Made by a program: the position numbers and the translations under genes
From: Arthrobacter sp. NicSoilC5
Lineage (GTDB): Bacteria; Actinomycetota; Actinomycetes; Actinomycetales; Micrococcaceae
NCBI RefSeq assembly: GCF_019977395.1
Contig: NZ_AP024660.1
Coordinates: 3,844,001-3,908,000 of the forward strand
DNA: 64,000 bases
Direction: 5' to 3'
Part shown: positions 51,305 through 59,558 of the stretch, piece after piece
Numbering within the stretch: position 1 is the stretch's first letter
How the letters are laid out: each line of letters starts with the position of its first letter
Notes under the pieces: generated by a model
What the model was told of the DNA's origin: nothing
The model's input: the letters and a program-made list of their open reading frames with translations, nothing else
Databases searched by the model: none

Positions 51305-51709
51305 ATGCCACTGGTTCGCATTGACGTCAACGAAGGCCGCACTGCCGATGAGCTGCAGCAGCTGAGCCGCGGCATCCACGATGCCATCCTTGCGGAGTAC
51401 GGCATCCCGGAGCGGGACTACTTCCACATCCTCACCGAACACCCGCAGGGCCAGATCTTCGCCCAGGACGCCGGCCTCGGCTTCGAGCGCACCGGGGGAG
51501 TGGTGATGATCCAGATCTTCACCCAGGGCGGCCGGTCCCAGGAGGCAAAGCAGCGGCTCTTTGCCGCGGTGGCTGAAAAGCTTGCAGCAGCGGGGGTCGC
51601 CGGCGAGGACGTCTTCATTGGCTATGTCGAAAACACTGCCGGCGACTGGTCCTTCGGGTTTGGCCGTGCCCAGTACATGACCGGCGAGTTGGCCGTTCCC
51701 CGGAAGTAG
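51305..51709 (+). CDS. Tautomerase superfamily protein
   Basis: A 134-residue protein starting MPLVRIDVNEGR, so the amino-terminal proline typical of 4-oxalocrotonate tautomerase-like enzymes is exposed after removal of Met. DAILAEYGIPERDYFHIL and GGVVMIQIFTQGGRS resemble the malonate semialdehyde decarboxylase-like/fused-type subgroup. AGAGGAG precedes the ATG. Inositol breakdown yields malonate semialdehyde, and the gene shares its operator with iolC, so a role in handling a keto or semialdehyde intermediate is attractive but unproven. Confidence 0.85.
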   Translation: MPLVRIDVNEGRTADELQQLSRGIHDAILAEYGIPERDYFHILTEHPQGQIFAQDAGLGFERTGGVVMIQIFTQGGRSQEAKQRLFAAVAEKLAAAGVAGEDVFIGYVENTAGDWSFGFGRAQYMTGELAVPRK

Positions 51710-51759
51710 TGCTGGCGTGCCCATCCGTGGCGGGATGGCACGTTTAAACGCTTGTTGTA

Positions 51760-51807
51760 AGTATGTCAGTACAAACCTTTGACAGGACATTCGATCTAGG
51801 GCAAAGT
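51760..51807 (+). promoter_or_regulatory. iol operon promoter region with the shared 17-bp motif
   Basis: AGTATGTCAGTACAAAC (51760-51776), flanked as TTGTA...TACAA, sits directly upstream of TTGACA (51779-51784). A weak -10 (CAAAGT, 51802-51807) follows after 17 bases. The palindrome CGTTTAAACG lies just upstream (51741-51750). The motif is identical to that before the tautomerase gene. Confidence 0.55.
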
Positions 51808-51898
51808 AGTTCCTGTGGCCCACGCCACGGCCTGCCAGTCCCGGAACTCCTGCTCCTCAAAGGATCCGAGTTCCACACCAGAAAGGTCCACGATTCCC

Positions 51899-52915
51899 GT
51901 GACCCACGAGCTTCTTACGATCGGGCGCATCAGCGTTGATATTTACCCGAACGACATCGGGGTTGGCCTGGAGGACGTCAACTCCTTCGGCAAATACCTT
52001 GGCGGTTCGCCGTCCAACGTCGCCGTTGCCGCTGCCCGGCACGGCCGCCGGACCGGCGTCATCACCCGCACCGGGGACGATGCGTTCGGCACCTACCTCC
52101 ACCGGGAACTGCACAAGTTCAACGTCGACGACACATTCGTTACGCCGGTCGCCGGCCTGCAGACACCGGTGACATTTTGCGCGATCAAGCCCGCCACGGA
52201 CGAGTTCCCGCTGTACTTCTACGGCCGTTTCCCCACCGCTCCGGACCTGCAGATCAAGGCTGAAGAACTGGACCTGGAGGCCATCCGCGGGGCCGGTATC
52301 TTCTGGTCCACCGTGACCGGCCTGTGCCAGGAGCCTTCCCGGTCCGCGCACATCGCCGCGCACCAGGCCCGTCCCCGCACCGAACTGGCCGAAGGGCAGT
52401 TCACTGTCCTGGACCTGGACTACCGTCCCATGTTCTGGGCGTCCGAAGAGGAAGCCCGCGCAGAGGTGGCCAGGGTCCTCCCGCACGTCACCGTCGCCAT
52501 CGGCAATGACAAGGAATGCGCCGTCGCCGTAGGGGAGGGAACCCCTGACGAGCAGGCGGACCGGCTGCTGGCCGCCGGCGTGGAAATCGCCGTCGTCAAG
52601 CTTGGTGCTGAAGGCGTGATGGCCAAGACGCGCACCGAGCGCGTGGTCTCCGCCCCCGTCCCGGTTGAAACCTTTAACGGCCTCGGCGCCGGCGATTCCT
52701 TCGGCGGCGCGTTCTGCCACGGACTGCTGTCCGGCTGGCCGCTGCAACAGGTACTGGACTACGCCAACGCCGCCGGCGCCATTGTGGCCTCCCGCCTGTC
52801 CTGCGCCGATGCGATGCCGACGCCGGACGAGGTCACCTCGCTGCTGGCCGAACGCGGACGTACCGTGCCGGGTACGGTCTCCGGCGCTTCCATTCCCGAA
52901 GGAGCAGCACTGTGA
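51899..52915 (+). CDS. iolC: 5-dehydro-2-deoxygluconokinase
   Basis: A 338-residue PfkB-family kinase of myo-inositol catabolism that phosphorylates 2-deoxy-5-keto-gluconate. ELLTIGRISVDIYPNDIGVGLEDVNSFGKYLGGSPSNVAVAAARHG is highly characteristic of IolC, and GLGAGDSFGGAF contains the catalytic Asp. The GTG start matches the family N-terminus, though its AAAGG site is about 12 bases away. It is the first gene of the iol operon and overlaps the aldolase-like gene by four bases. Confidence 0.93.
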   Translation: MTHELLTIGRISVDIYPNDIGVGLEDVNSFGKYLGGSPSNVAVAAARHGRRTGVITRTGDDAFGTYLHRELHKFNVDDTFVTPVAGLQTPVTFCAIKPATDEFPLYFYGRFPTAPDLQIKAEELDLEAIRGAGIFWSTVTGLCQEPSRSAHIAAHQARPRTELAEGQFTVLDLDYRPMFWASEEEARAEVARVLPHVTVAIGNDKECAVAVGEGTPDEQADRLLAAGVEIAVVKLGAEGVMAKTRTERVVSAPVPVETFNGLGAGDSFGGAFCHGLLSGWPLQQVLDYANAAGAIVASRLSCADAMPTPDEVTSLLAERGRTVPGTVSGASIPEGAAL

Positions 52916-53850
52916 CCCTCACACCCCTCGCCTCGAACCACGCCGTGGATGATGATCCCCGCCGCTATGAGCACCTGAGCACCATCCGCCTCGAAGACCC
53001 GGACGCCGTGGCCCGTGCCGCGAAGGCACGCCGCCGCCACCCCGGTGTTAAGGCCGGCCGCCAGAACTTCATCGTCGCCGCCGACCACCCCGCCCGCGGC
53101 GCCCTGGCTGTCGGCAGCGATCCGGTGGCCATGGCGGACCGCCGGCAGCTGCTGGACCGGCTGCAGATCGCCCTGGCCAACCCGGCCGTGGACGGTGTCC
53201 TGGCCTCCCCGGACATCATGGACGACCTGCTGCTGCTGGGCGCCCTGGACGGGAAGCTGGTGTTCGGATCGATGAACCGCGGCGGGCTGTCCGGCCTGGT
53301 CAACGAGTTCGATGACCGCTTCACCGGCCACACCGCCGCCGCTTTGGCGGCCCTGGGTGCGGACGGCGGCAAGATGCTGACCCGTATCTGCCTGGGCGAC
53401 CCGGACACCGTGGTGACCCTGGAAGCGACCGCCAAGGCCATCGACTCGCTGGCGGAGCGGAGGCTGATCGCCATGGTGGAGCCGTTCCTGTCGGTCCGCG
53501 AGAACGGCCGGGTCCGCAACGATCTCTCGCCCAACGCCGTCATCAAGTCCATCGCCATCGCCGAGGGCCTGGGATCCACCAGCGCCTACACCTGGATGAA
53601 GCTTCCCGTGGTGGCGGAGATGGAACGCGTCATGGCCGCCACCACCATGCCCACGGTCCTGCTGGGCGGTGACCCGGACGGGTCCCAGGACGAGGTCTTC
53701 GCCACCTGGGGTGCCGCGCTGGCCCTCCCCGGTGTCCAGGGCCTGACGGTCGGCCGGACGCTGCTCTACCCCGCGGACGGGGACGTCGCCGGCGCCGTTG
53801 CCGCGGCAGCCTCGCTCCTGCACCACACCACAGAACTTCCGGAGAACTAG
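52912..53850 (+). CDS. Cgl0158-type (beta/alpha)8-barrel aldolase-like protein of inositol catabolism
   Basis: A 312-residue barrel protein of the family called Cgl0158 after a Corynebacterium inositol-cluster gene. QNFIVAADHPARGALAVG, GVLASPDIMDDLLLLGAL, KLVFGSMNRGGLSG and LLGGDPDGSQDEVF are family blocks. It probably acts as the 5-keto-2-deoxy-6-phosphogluconate aldolase (IolJ step), replacing the class II IolJ of Bacillus. The Lys in YTWMKLPV is a candidate Schiff-base residue. It starts with GTG overlapping the iolC stop and ends two bases before iolD. Confidence 0.85.
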   Translation: MTLTPLASNHAVDDDPRRYEHLSTIRLEDPDAVARAAKARRRHPGVKAGRQNFIVAADHPARGALAVGSDPVAMADRRQLLDRLQIALANPAVDGVLASPDIMDDLLLLGALDGKLVFGSMNRGGLSGLVNEFDDRFTGHTAAALAALGADGGKMLTRICLGDPDTVVTLEATAKAIDSLAERRLIAMVEPFLSVRENGRVRNDLSPNAVIKSIAIAEGLGSTSAYTWMKLPVVAEMERVMAATTMPTVLLGGDPDGSQDEVFATWGAALALPGVQGLTVGRTLLYPADGDVAGAVAAAASLLHHTTELPEN

Positions 53851-53852
53851 CC

Positions 53853-55838
53853 ATGGGCACACCAACAGGAACGCGCAGAATGACGGTGGCGCAGGCCGTC
53901 GTCGAATACCTTTCCCGGCAGTACACCGTGGACACGGTGGGCGGCGTTGACTACCGTGAGCGGCTCATCCCGGGCACGTTCGGGATCTTCGGGCACGGCA
54001 ACGTGGCCGGCGTGGGCCAGGCGCTGAAGCAGTACCAGCAGCTGGACCCGGCACTGATGCCGTACTACCAGGGCCGCAACGAGCAGGCCCAGGTCCACCA
54101 GGCCGTGGGCTACGCCCGGCACACCCGCCGCCGCCAGACCTACGCCATCAGCACCTCCATCGGCCCGGGTTCCTCCAACCTGCTCACCGGTGCCGCGCTG
54201 GCCACCACCAACCGGCTCCCGGTGCTGCTGCTGCCGTCGGACACGTTCGCCACCCGCGCCGCGGACCCTGTCCTGCAACAGCTCGAGCAGCCGTACGCCT
54301 ACGACATCACGGTCAATGACGCGTTCCGGCCGCTGTCCAAGTTCTTCGACCGGGTGAACCGGCCGGAGCAGCTGTTCTCGGCGTTCCACCACGGCCTGCG
54401 CGTCCTCACGGACCCGGCCGAGACCGGCGCGGTGACCATTTCCCTGCCGCAGGACGTCCAGGCCGAGGCCTTCGACGTCCCGGCCGAGTTCCTGGCCGAG
54501 CGTGAGTGGCGGATCCGCCGCCCCGACGCCGACGACGAGGACATCGCCCGCGCCGCCGCAGCCATCCGGGCCGCGAAGCGCCCGCTCATCATCGCCGGCG
54601 GCGGCGTCCTCTACGCCTACGCCAACGACGAACTGGCGAAGTTCGCCGAACTGACCGGGATCCCGGTGGGCAACACCCAGGCAGGCGTCGGCGTCCTGCC
54701 GTGGGACCACCAGTTCTCCCTCGGTGCCATTGGCTCCACCGGCACGACGGCGGCCAACGCCATCGCTGCCGAGGCGGACCTGATCATCGGCATCGGCACC
54801 CGCTACGAGGACTTCACCACCGCGTCCCGGACCGCGTTCCAGAACCCGGACGTGCGCTTCGTGAACATCAACGTCGCACCCATCGACGCGTACAAGCACG
54901 GCACCACGCTGCCGATCGTCGCCGACGCCCGCAAGGCCCTGGTCAAGCTCAACGCCGCCCTGGGCGGCTACCGGGTCGGGGCGGACCTGGAACAAAAGGT
55001 CGCCGCGGAGAAGAAGCGCTGGAACGCCACGGTGGACGAAGCCTTCGACACCCGCTACACTCCGCTGCCGGCACAGAACGAGATCATCGGCGCCACCAAC
55101 CGGGCCATGGACGCCCGCGACGTGGTCATCTGCGCCGCCGGGTCCCTGCCCGGGGACCTCCACAAAATGTGGCGCGTGCGGGACCCGTTCGGCTACCACG
55201 TCGAGTACGCCTACTCCTGCATGGGCTACGAGATCCCCGGCGGCCTGGGCGTTAAGCGCGCGGCCATCGCCGAAGCGGCCGGCACGACGGCGGCAGGCGG
55301 CGTTGGTGGGGAAGCGGCCCCAGTGCGGGACGTCGTCGTGATGGTGGGGGACGGCTCCTACCTGATGATGCACACCGAACTGGTCACCGCCGTCGCCGAA
55401 CGCATCAAGCTGATCGTGGTCCTGATCCAGAACCACGGCTACGCCTCCATCGGGTCTCTGTCCGAATCCCTCGGGTCCCAGCGGTTCGGCACCCAGTACC
55501 GGGCGCTGAACGAGGAACAGCACAGCTTCGACGAGGGCGAGACCCTGCCGGTGGACCTGGCCCTGAACGCCGAGTCCCTGGGCGTGAAGGTCATCCGGAT
55601 CGAACCGGGGGAAAAGGTCATCGCCGAACTCGAACAGGCCATCCGGGATGCGAAGGCCGCCCCCGAGAACAGTGGCCCGATCCTGATCCACGTCGAATCC
55701 GACCCCCTCCTGGACGCACCGTCCTCCGAATCCTGGTGGGACGTGCCTGTCTCCCAGGTCTCCGAACTGGACTCCACCAAACAGGCCTTCCAGACCTACG
55801 TCGACCACAAGTCACGCCAGCGCAAACTGCTCGGCTAA
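53853..55838 (+). CDS. iolD: 3D-(3,5/4)-trihydroxycyclohexane-1,2-dione acylhydrolase
   Basis: A 661-residue thiamine-diphosphate enzyme that opens the ring in inositol breakdown. MTVAQAVVEYLSRQYT and the glutamate E77 in GRNEQAQVH (cofactor activation) are followed by the central domain and the ThDP-binding motif GDGSYLMMHTEL...NHGYASIGSLS. Length and motifs match IolD. It follows the aldolase-like gene directly; the isomerase gene iolB, often found at this place in related genomes, is absent. Confidence 0.96.
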   Translation: MGTPTGTRRMTVAQAVVEYLSRQYTVDTVGGVDYRERLIPGTFGIFGHGNVAGVGQALKQYQQLDPALMPYYQGRNEQAQVHQAVGYARHTRRRQTYAISTSIGPGSSNLLTGAALATTNRLPVLLLPSDTFATRAADPVLQQLEQPYAYDITVNDAFRPLSKFFDRVNRPEQLFSAFHHGLRVLTDPAETGAVTISLPQDVQAEAFDVPAEFLAEREWRIRRPDADDEDIARAAAAIRAAKRPLIIAGGGVLYAYANDELAKFAELTGIPVGNTQAGVGVLPWDHQFSLGAIGSTGTTAANAIAAEADLIIGIGTRYEDFTTASRTAFQNPDVRFVNINVAPIDAYKHGTTLPIVADARKALVKLNAALGGYRVGADLEQKVAAEKKRWNATVDEAFDTRYTPLPAQNEIIGATNRAMDARDVVICAAGSLPGDLHKMWRVRDPFGYHVEYAYSCMGYEIPGGLGVKRAAIAEAAGTTAAGGVGGEAAPVRDVVVMVGDGSYLMMHTELVTAVAERIKLIVVLIQNHGYASIGSLSESLGSQRFGTQYRALNEEQHSFDEGETLPVDLALNAESLGVKVIRIEPGEKVIAELEQAIRDAKAAPENSGPILIHVESDPLLDAPSSESWWDVPVSQVSELDSTKQAFQTYVDHKSRQRKLLG

Positions 55839-55870
55839 CCACGCTTTTTCACTACTCAAGGAAGAGTCCC

Positions 55871-57385
55871 ATGACTGCCACCACCACCGAAACAATGGTC
55901 ATCAACCACTTCATCAACGGCGCCGAGACCGCCGGCGAAGGCGACCGCACCACGAACGTGTACAACCCGGCCACCGGCGCCGTGACCGGCGAACTGCGTC
56001 TGGCCAACCGCGCCGACCTGGACACCGCCGTCGCCGCCGCCCGCAAGGCCGCCGACACCTGGGGTGACATTTCCCTGGCTAAGCGCACCGCGGTGCTGTT
56101 CAAGTTCCGCGAACTCGTCGCCGCCCACGTGGACGAGCTCGCCCAGCTGGTCACCGCCGAGCACGGCAAGGTCCTCTCCGACGCCAAGGGCGAGATCGGC
56201 CGCGGCTTGGAAGTGGTCGAGTACGCCTGCGGCATCCCCACCCTGCTCAAGGGCGACTACTCGGACCAGGTCTCCACCGGCATCGACGTCTTCTCCTTCC
56301 GCGAACCCCTCGGCGTCGTCGCCGGGATCACGCCGTTCAACTTCCCCGTGATGGTGCCGCTGTGGATGGCCCCGATGGCCATCGCCACCGGCAACGCCTT
56401 CATCCTCAAGCCCTCCGAACGCGACCCCTCCGCCTCGCTGCTGCTGGCCAAGCTGTGGAAGGAAGCCGGGCTGCCGGACGGTGTGTTCCAGGTCCTGCAC
56501 GGCGACAAGGAAACCGTTGACGGGCTGCTGACCCACCCGGACGTGGACGGCATTAGTTTTGTTGGGTCCACCCCGATCGCGCAGTACGTTCACGAAACCG
56601 CCACCAAGCATGGCAAGCGCGTCCAGGCCCTGGGCGGTGCGAAGAACCACGCGATCATCCTGCCCGACGCCGACCTGGACAACGCCGCCGACCACCTCGC
56701 GGCCGCCGCGTTCGGCTCCGCCGGGGAACGCTGCATGGCCATCTCCGTCGCGGTCGCCGTCGGAGACGCCGCCGATGCCCTGGTCGCCAAGGTCCAGGAA
56801 CGCGCCGAAGCCGTCAAGGTCAACAACGGCACCGAACCCGGCGCCGAAATGGGCCCGGTCATCACCCCCGCCTCCAAGGAACGCATCGTCAAGATCGTCA
56901 CCGAAGCTGAAACCGCGGGCGCCGCCATGGTGGTGGACGGCCGCGACCTGGTGGTCCCCGGCCACGAAAACGGCTTCTGGGTTGGCCCCACCGTCCTGGA
57001 CCACGTCAAAACCGAAATGACCGCCTACAAAGAGGAAATCTTCGGACCCGTCCTCGTAGTGGTCCGCGTCGACACCCTCGAGGACGGCATCACGCTGATC
57101 AACGCCAACCCCTACGGCAACGGCACCGCCATCTTCACCTCCTCCGGCGCCGCCGCCCGTAAGTTCCAGCGCAGCGTCACCGTGGGCATGATCGGCATCA
57201 ACGTTCCCTTGCCGGTGCCGGTGGCCTACCACTCCTTCGGCGGCTGGAAGGCCTCCCTCTTCGGCGATAAGCACATCTACGGACCCGAAGGCGTCAGCTT
57301 CTACACCCGCGGCAAGGTAGTCACTTCCCGCTGGCCCGAAACCCACCACGCCTCCGGCGCCTCCTACAACTTCCCCTCCAACTAG
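55871..57385 (+). CDS. mmsA: (Methyl)malonate-semialdehyde dehydrogenase, CoA-acylating
   Basis: A 504-residue aldehyde dehydrogenase of the MmsA/IolA type, the last step of the inositol pathway (malonate semialdehyde to acetyl-CoA). The catalytic cysteine is C288 in GSAGERCMAIS; ITPFNFPVMVPLWM, GSTPIAQYV and VPLPVPVAYHSFGGWKASLFGD are MmsA signatures. AAGGAAGAG precedes the ATG. It lies 32 bp behind iolD and ends 70 bp before the large palindrome at 57455. Confidence 0.95.
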   Translation: MTATTTETMVINHFINGAETAGEGDRTTNVYNPATGAVTGELRLANRADLDTAVAAARKAADTWGDISLAKRTAVLFKFRELVAAHVDELAQLVTAEHGKVLSDAKGEIGRGLEVVEYACGIPTLLKGDYSDQVSTGIDVFSFREPLGVVAGITPFNFPVMVPLWMAPMAIATGNAFILKPSERDPSASLLLAKLWKEAGLPDGVFQVLHGDKETVDGLLTHPDVDGISFVGSTPIAQYVHETATKHGKRVQALGGAKNHAIILPDADLDNAADHLAAAAFGSAGERCMAISVAVAVGDAADALVAKVQERAEAVKVNNGTEPGAEMGPVITPASKERIVKIVTEAETAGAAMVVDGRDLVVPGHENGFWVGPTVLDHVKTEMTAYKEEIFGPVLVVVRVDTLEDGITLINANPYGNGTAIFTSSGAAARKFQRSVTVGMIGINVPLPVPVAYHSFGGWKASLFGDKHIYGPEGVSFYTRGKVVTSRWPETHHASGASYNFPSN

Positions 57386-57454
57386 TCCCCACCGCCGCCC
57401 TCGCCTCGCAAGCTCGGCCAGGGAACCCTGGCGGCGTGGGCCCTACCCGTCGAT

Positions 57455-57502
57455 TGCTCCGTAATTGTCGTTTTGAGCGTCCAAAACGACAATTACGGAG
57501 CA
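57455..57502. repeat. Long perfect palindrome inside the iol operon
   Basis: Two 20-bp arms (57455-57474 and 57483-57502; the left one contains CTCCGTAATTGTCGTTTT) are perfectly complementary around the 8-bp spacer GAGCGTCC. The element is markedly less GC-rich than its surroundings. It lies between mmsA and the IolE/IolI-like gene, ending 21 bp before that start codon. It may be a REP-like palindrome, an attenuator or a miniature mobile element remnant. Confidence 0.75.
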
Positions 57503-57523
57503 GCCGATGCAAAGGAAAAGACA

Positions 57524-58435
57524 ATGACTGAGAACAAGCTGATCATCGGCACGGCGCCGGACTCCTGGGGCGTCTGGTTCGCGGACGACCCCAAGCAGAC
57601 CCCGTGGGAACGCTTCCTCGACGAGGTGGCCGAGTCCGGCTACAAGTGGATCGAACTGGGCCCGTACGGCTACCTGCCCACCGACCCCACCCGCCTGGCG
57701 GAAGAACTGAAACAGCGCGACCTGCAGATCTCCGCCGGCACCGTCTTCACCGCCTTCCACCGCGGCCTGGACCAGTGGGAAACCGCCTGGGAACCGGCCC
57801 GCAAGGTCGCCGAACTCACCGCGGCCATGGGCGGCGGCCACATCGTGGTCATCCCGGCCATGTGGCGGGACGACGTCACCGGCGAAGCCGTGGAAAGCGG
57901 CACGCTGAGTGAAAAGGCCTGGGACGACCTGTTCGCCGGCCACAACCGCCTGGGCAAGACCCTCCTGGAAGACTTCGGCCTGAAGCAGCAGTTCCACTCC
58001 CACGCCGACTCCCACGTTGGCGCGCAGACGGATATCGAAACGCTGCTGGCCGCCACCGATCCCCAGTACCTGAACCTCTGCCTGGACACCGGCCACGCCG
58101 AGTACTGCGGCGCCTCCAGCCTGGAACTGATCAAGAACTACCCGGACCGGATCGGCTACCTGCACCTGAAGCAGATCAACCCGGACATCCTCAGGAAGGT
58201 CAACGAGGAGAACATGACCTGGGCAGCTGCCAACCTGGCCGGCGTCATGACCGAACCGCCCAACGGCCTGCCGGACCTGCGCGCGGTCATCGAAGCCGTG
58301 GAAGCGCTCAACCGGCCCATCTTCGGCATCGTGGAACAGGACATGTACCCCGTGGCCTTCGACGTACCGATGCCCATCGCCAAGCGCACCCGCAACTACC
58401 TGCTGTCCTGCGGTTCCCGCACCGCCGTCAGCTAA
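57524..58435 (+). CDS. IolE/IolI-like sugar phosphate isomerase/epimerase
   Basis: A 303-residue TIM-barrel protein. LIIGTAPDSWGVWFADDPKQTPWERFLDEVAESGYKWIELGPYGYLP is typical of the inosose dehydratase/inosose isomerase group in actinobacterial iol clusters. HSHADSHVGAQTDIETLL, LNLCLDTGHAEYCG, YLHLKQIN and GIVEQDMYP supply the metal-binding Glu, Asp, His and Glu. It is the only candidate in the window for the dehydratase step (IolE), although IolI-type isomerisation is equally possible by fold. AAAGGAAAAG precedes the ATG. The upstream palindrome could weaken or separate its expression. Confidence 0.85.
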   Translation: MTENKLIIGTAPDSWGVWFADDPKQTPWERFLDEVAESGYKWIELGPYGYLPTDPTRLAEELKQRDLQISAGTVFTAFHRGLDQWETAWEPARKVAELTAAMGGGHIVVIPAMWRDDVTGEAVESGTLSEKAWDDLFAGHNRLGKTLLEDFGLKQQFHSHADSHVGAQTDIETLLAATDPQYLNLCLDTGHAEYCGASSLELIKNYPDRIGYLHLKQINPDILRKVNEENMTWAAANLAGVMTEPPNGLPDLRAVIEAVEALNRPIFGIVEQDMYPVAFDVPMPIAKRTRNYLLSCGSRTAVS

Positions 58436-58467
58436 CCCGCCCCACAGACACCACAAAGGACAGAACA

Positions 58468-59481
58468 ATGACTGAAACCCTCCGCGTTGCCGTCATCGGC
58501 GCAGGCCGCATGGGCGCCGACCACATCCAGCGCATCAGCAAGCGCATCCACGGAGCCGAAGTTGCCGCCGTCGTGGACGTGGATCTTGCCCGCGCCCAGG
58601 CCGCTATTGAAGGCATCCCGGGCGCCGTGGCCCTGGCGGACGCTGACGAGGCCCTGAACAACGGCGACGTCAACGCCGTCCTGATCGCCACCCCCGGATT
58701 CCTGCACGAGGACATCCTGCTCAAGGCCCTCGCCAGGGACATCCCGATCCTCTGCGAAAAGCCGCTCACGCCCGACGCCGCATCGTCCTGGAAGATCGTC
58801 GAAGCCGAGGTGGCACTGGGCCACCAGCGGATCCAGGTGGGCTTCATGCGCCGCTTCGACGCCGAATACGCCACGCTGGGTTCGATCATCCGCAATCACG
58901 AACTCGGCGAGCTGCTGATGCTGCACCACCAGCACCGCAACCCGAGCACCCCTGAGGGCTTCACCAACGAGATGCTCATCAACGACTCCGTGGTCCACGA
59001 GTTCGACGCCATCCGCTTCTTCACCGGCGAGGAAATCACCAGCATCCAGGTCCGCCTGGGCAAGGCCACCAAGAACGCGCCGTCCGGCCAGCACGACCCC
59101 CAGCACGTCCTGCTGGAGACCGAATCAGGCGTCCTGGCCGACGTCGAAATCTACGTCAACGCCAAGTTTGGCTACGAGGTGGCCACCCAGGCCTCCTTCG
59201 AAGACGGCATCGTCAGCATCGGCGGCGACAAGGGCCCCTACACCCGCAGCTCAGGCCGCTGGGGCGGCAACGTCACCCCCGGCTTCGAGGAGCGCTTCGG
59301 AGCGGCGTACGACGTCGAAATCCAGTCCTGGGTGGACGCGGCACTCAAGGGCGGAATCGGCGGCCCCTCCGCCTGGGACGGGTACGCCACCGCCGCCTGC
59401 TGCGAGGCAGGCGTCGAAGCGCAGAAGAACGGCGAAAAGGTCGCCGTGAAGCTGGCTCCGAAACCCGACCTCTACAAGTAA
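58468..59481 (+). CDS. iolG: Inositol 2-dehydrogenase
   Basis: A 337-residue Gfo/Idh/MocA-family oxidoreductase that oxidises myo-inositol to 2-keto-inositol with NAD. The Rossmann motif is VIGAGRMGADH (about 9-19), the catalytic lysine lies in CEKPLTPD (about 95-102), and VGFMRRFDAEYATL and NDSVVHEFD (with the active-site His) are IolG signatures. AAAGGAC precedes the ATG. It is followed by a strong hairpin and then iolH. Confidence 0.92.
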   Translation: MTETLRVAVIGAGRMGADHIQRISKRIHGAEVAAVVDVDLARAQAAIEGIPGAVALADADEALNNGDVNAVLIATPGFLHEDILLKALARDIPILCEKPLTPDAASSWKIVEAEVALGHQRIQVGFMRRFDAEYATLGSIIRNHELGELLMLHHQHRNPSTPEGFTNEMLINDSVVHEFDAIRFFTGEEITSIQVRLGKATKNAPSGQHDPQHVLLETESGVLADVEIYVNAKFGYEVATQASFEDGIVSIGGDKGPYTRSSGRWGGNVTPGFEERFGAAYDVEIQSWVDAALKGGIGGPSAWDGYATAACCEAGVEAQKNGEKVAVKLAPKPDLYK

Positions 59482-59490
59482 CCAGGACCG

Positions 59491-59520
59491 GAAAGGGGGC
59501 GGAGCCATCCGTCCCCTTTC
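59491..59520 (+). terminator. Hairpin between iolG and iolH
   Basis: GAAAGGGGGCGGA and TCCGTCCCCTTTC form a 13-bp stem (one G-U pair) with a GCCA tetraloop, 10 bp after the iolG stop. It lacks a T-run, so it may be a partial terminator or an mRNA processing signal inside the operon. Confidence 0.5.
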
Positions 59521-59558
59521 GTGTCTCCACCCTTCCTGATCCACAATGGAGTGTTTAC

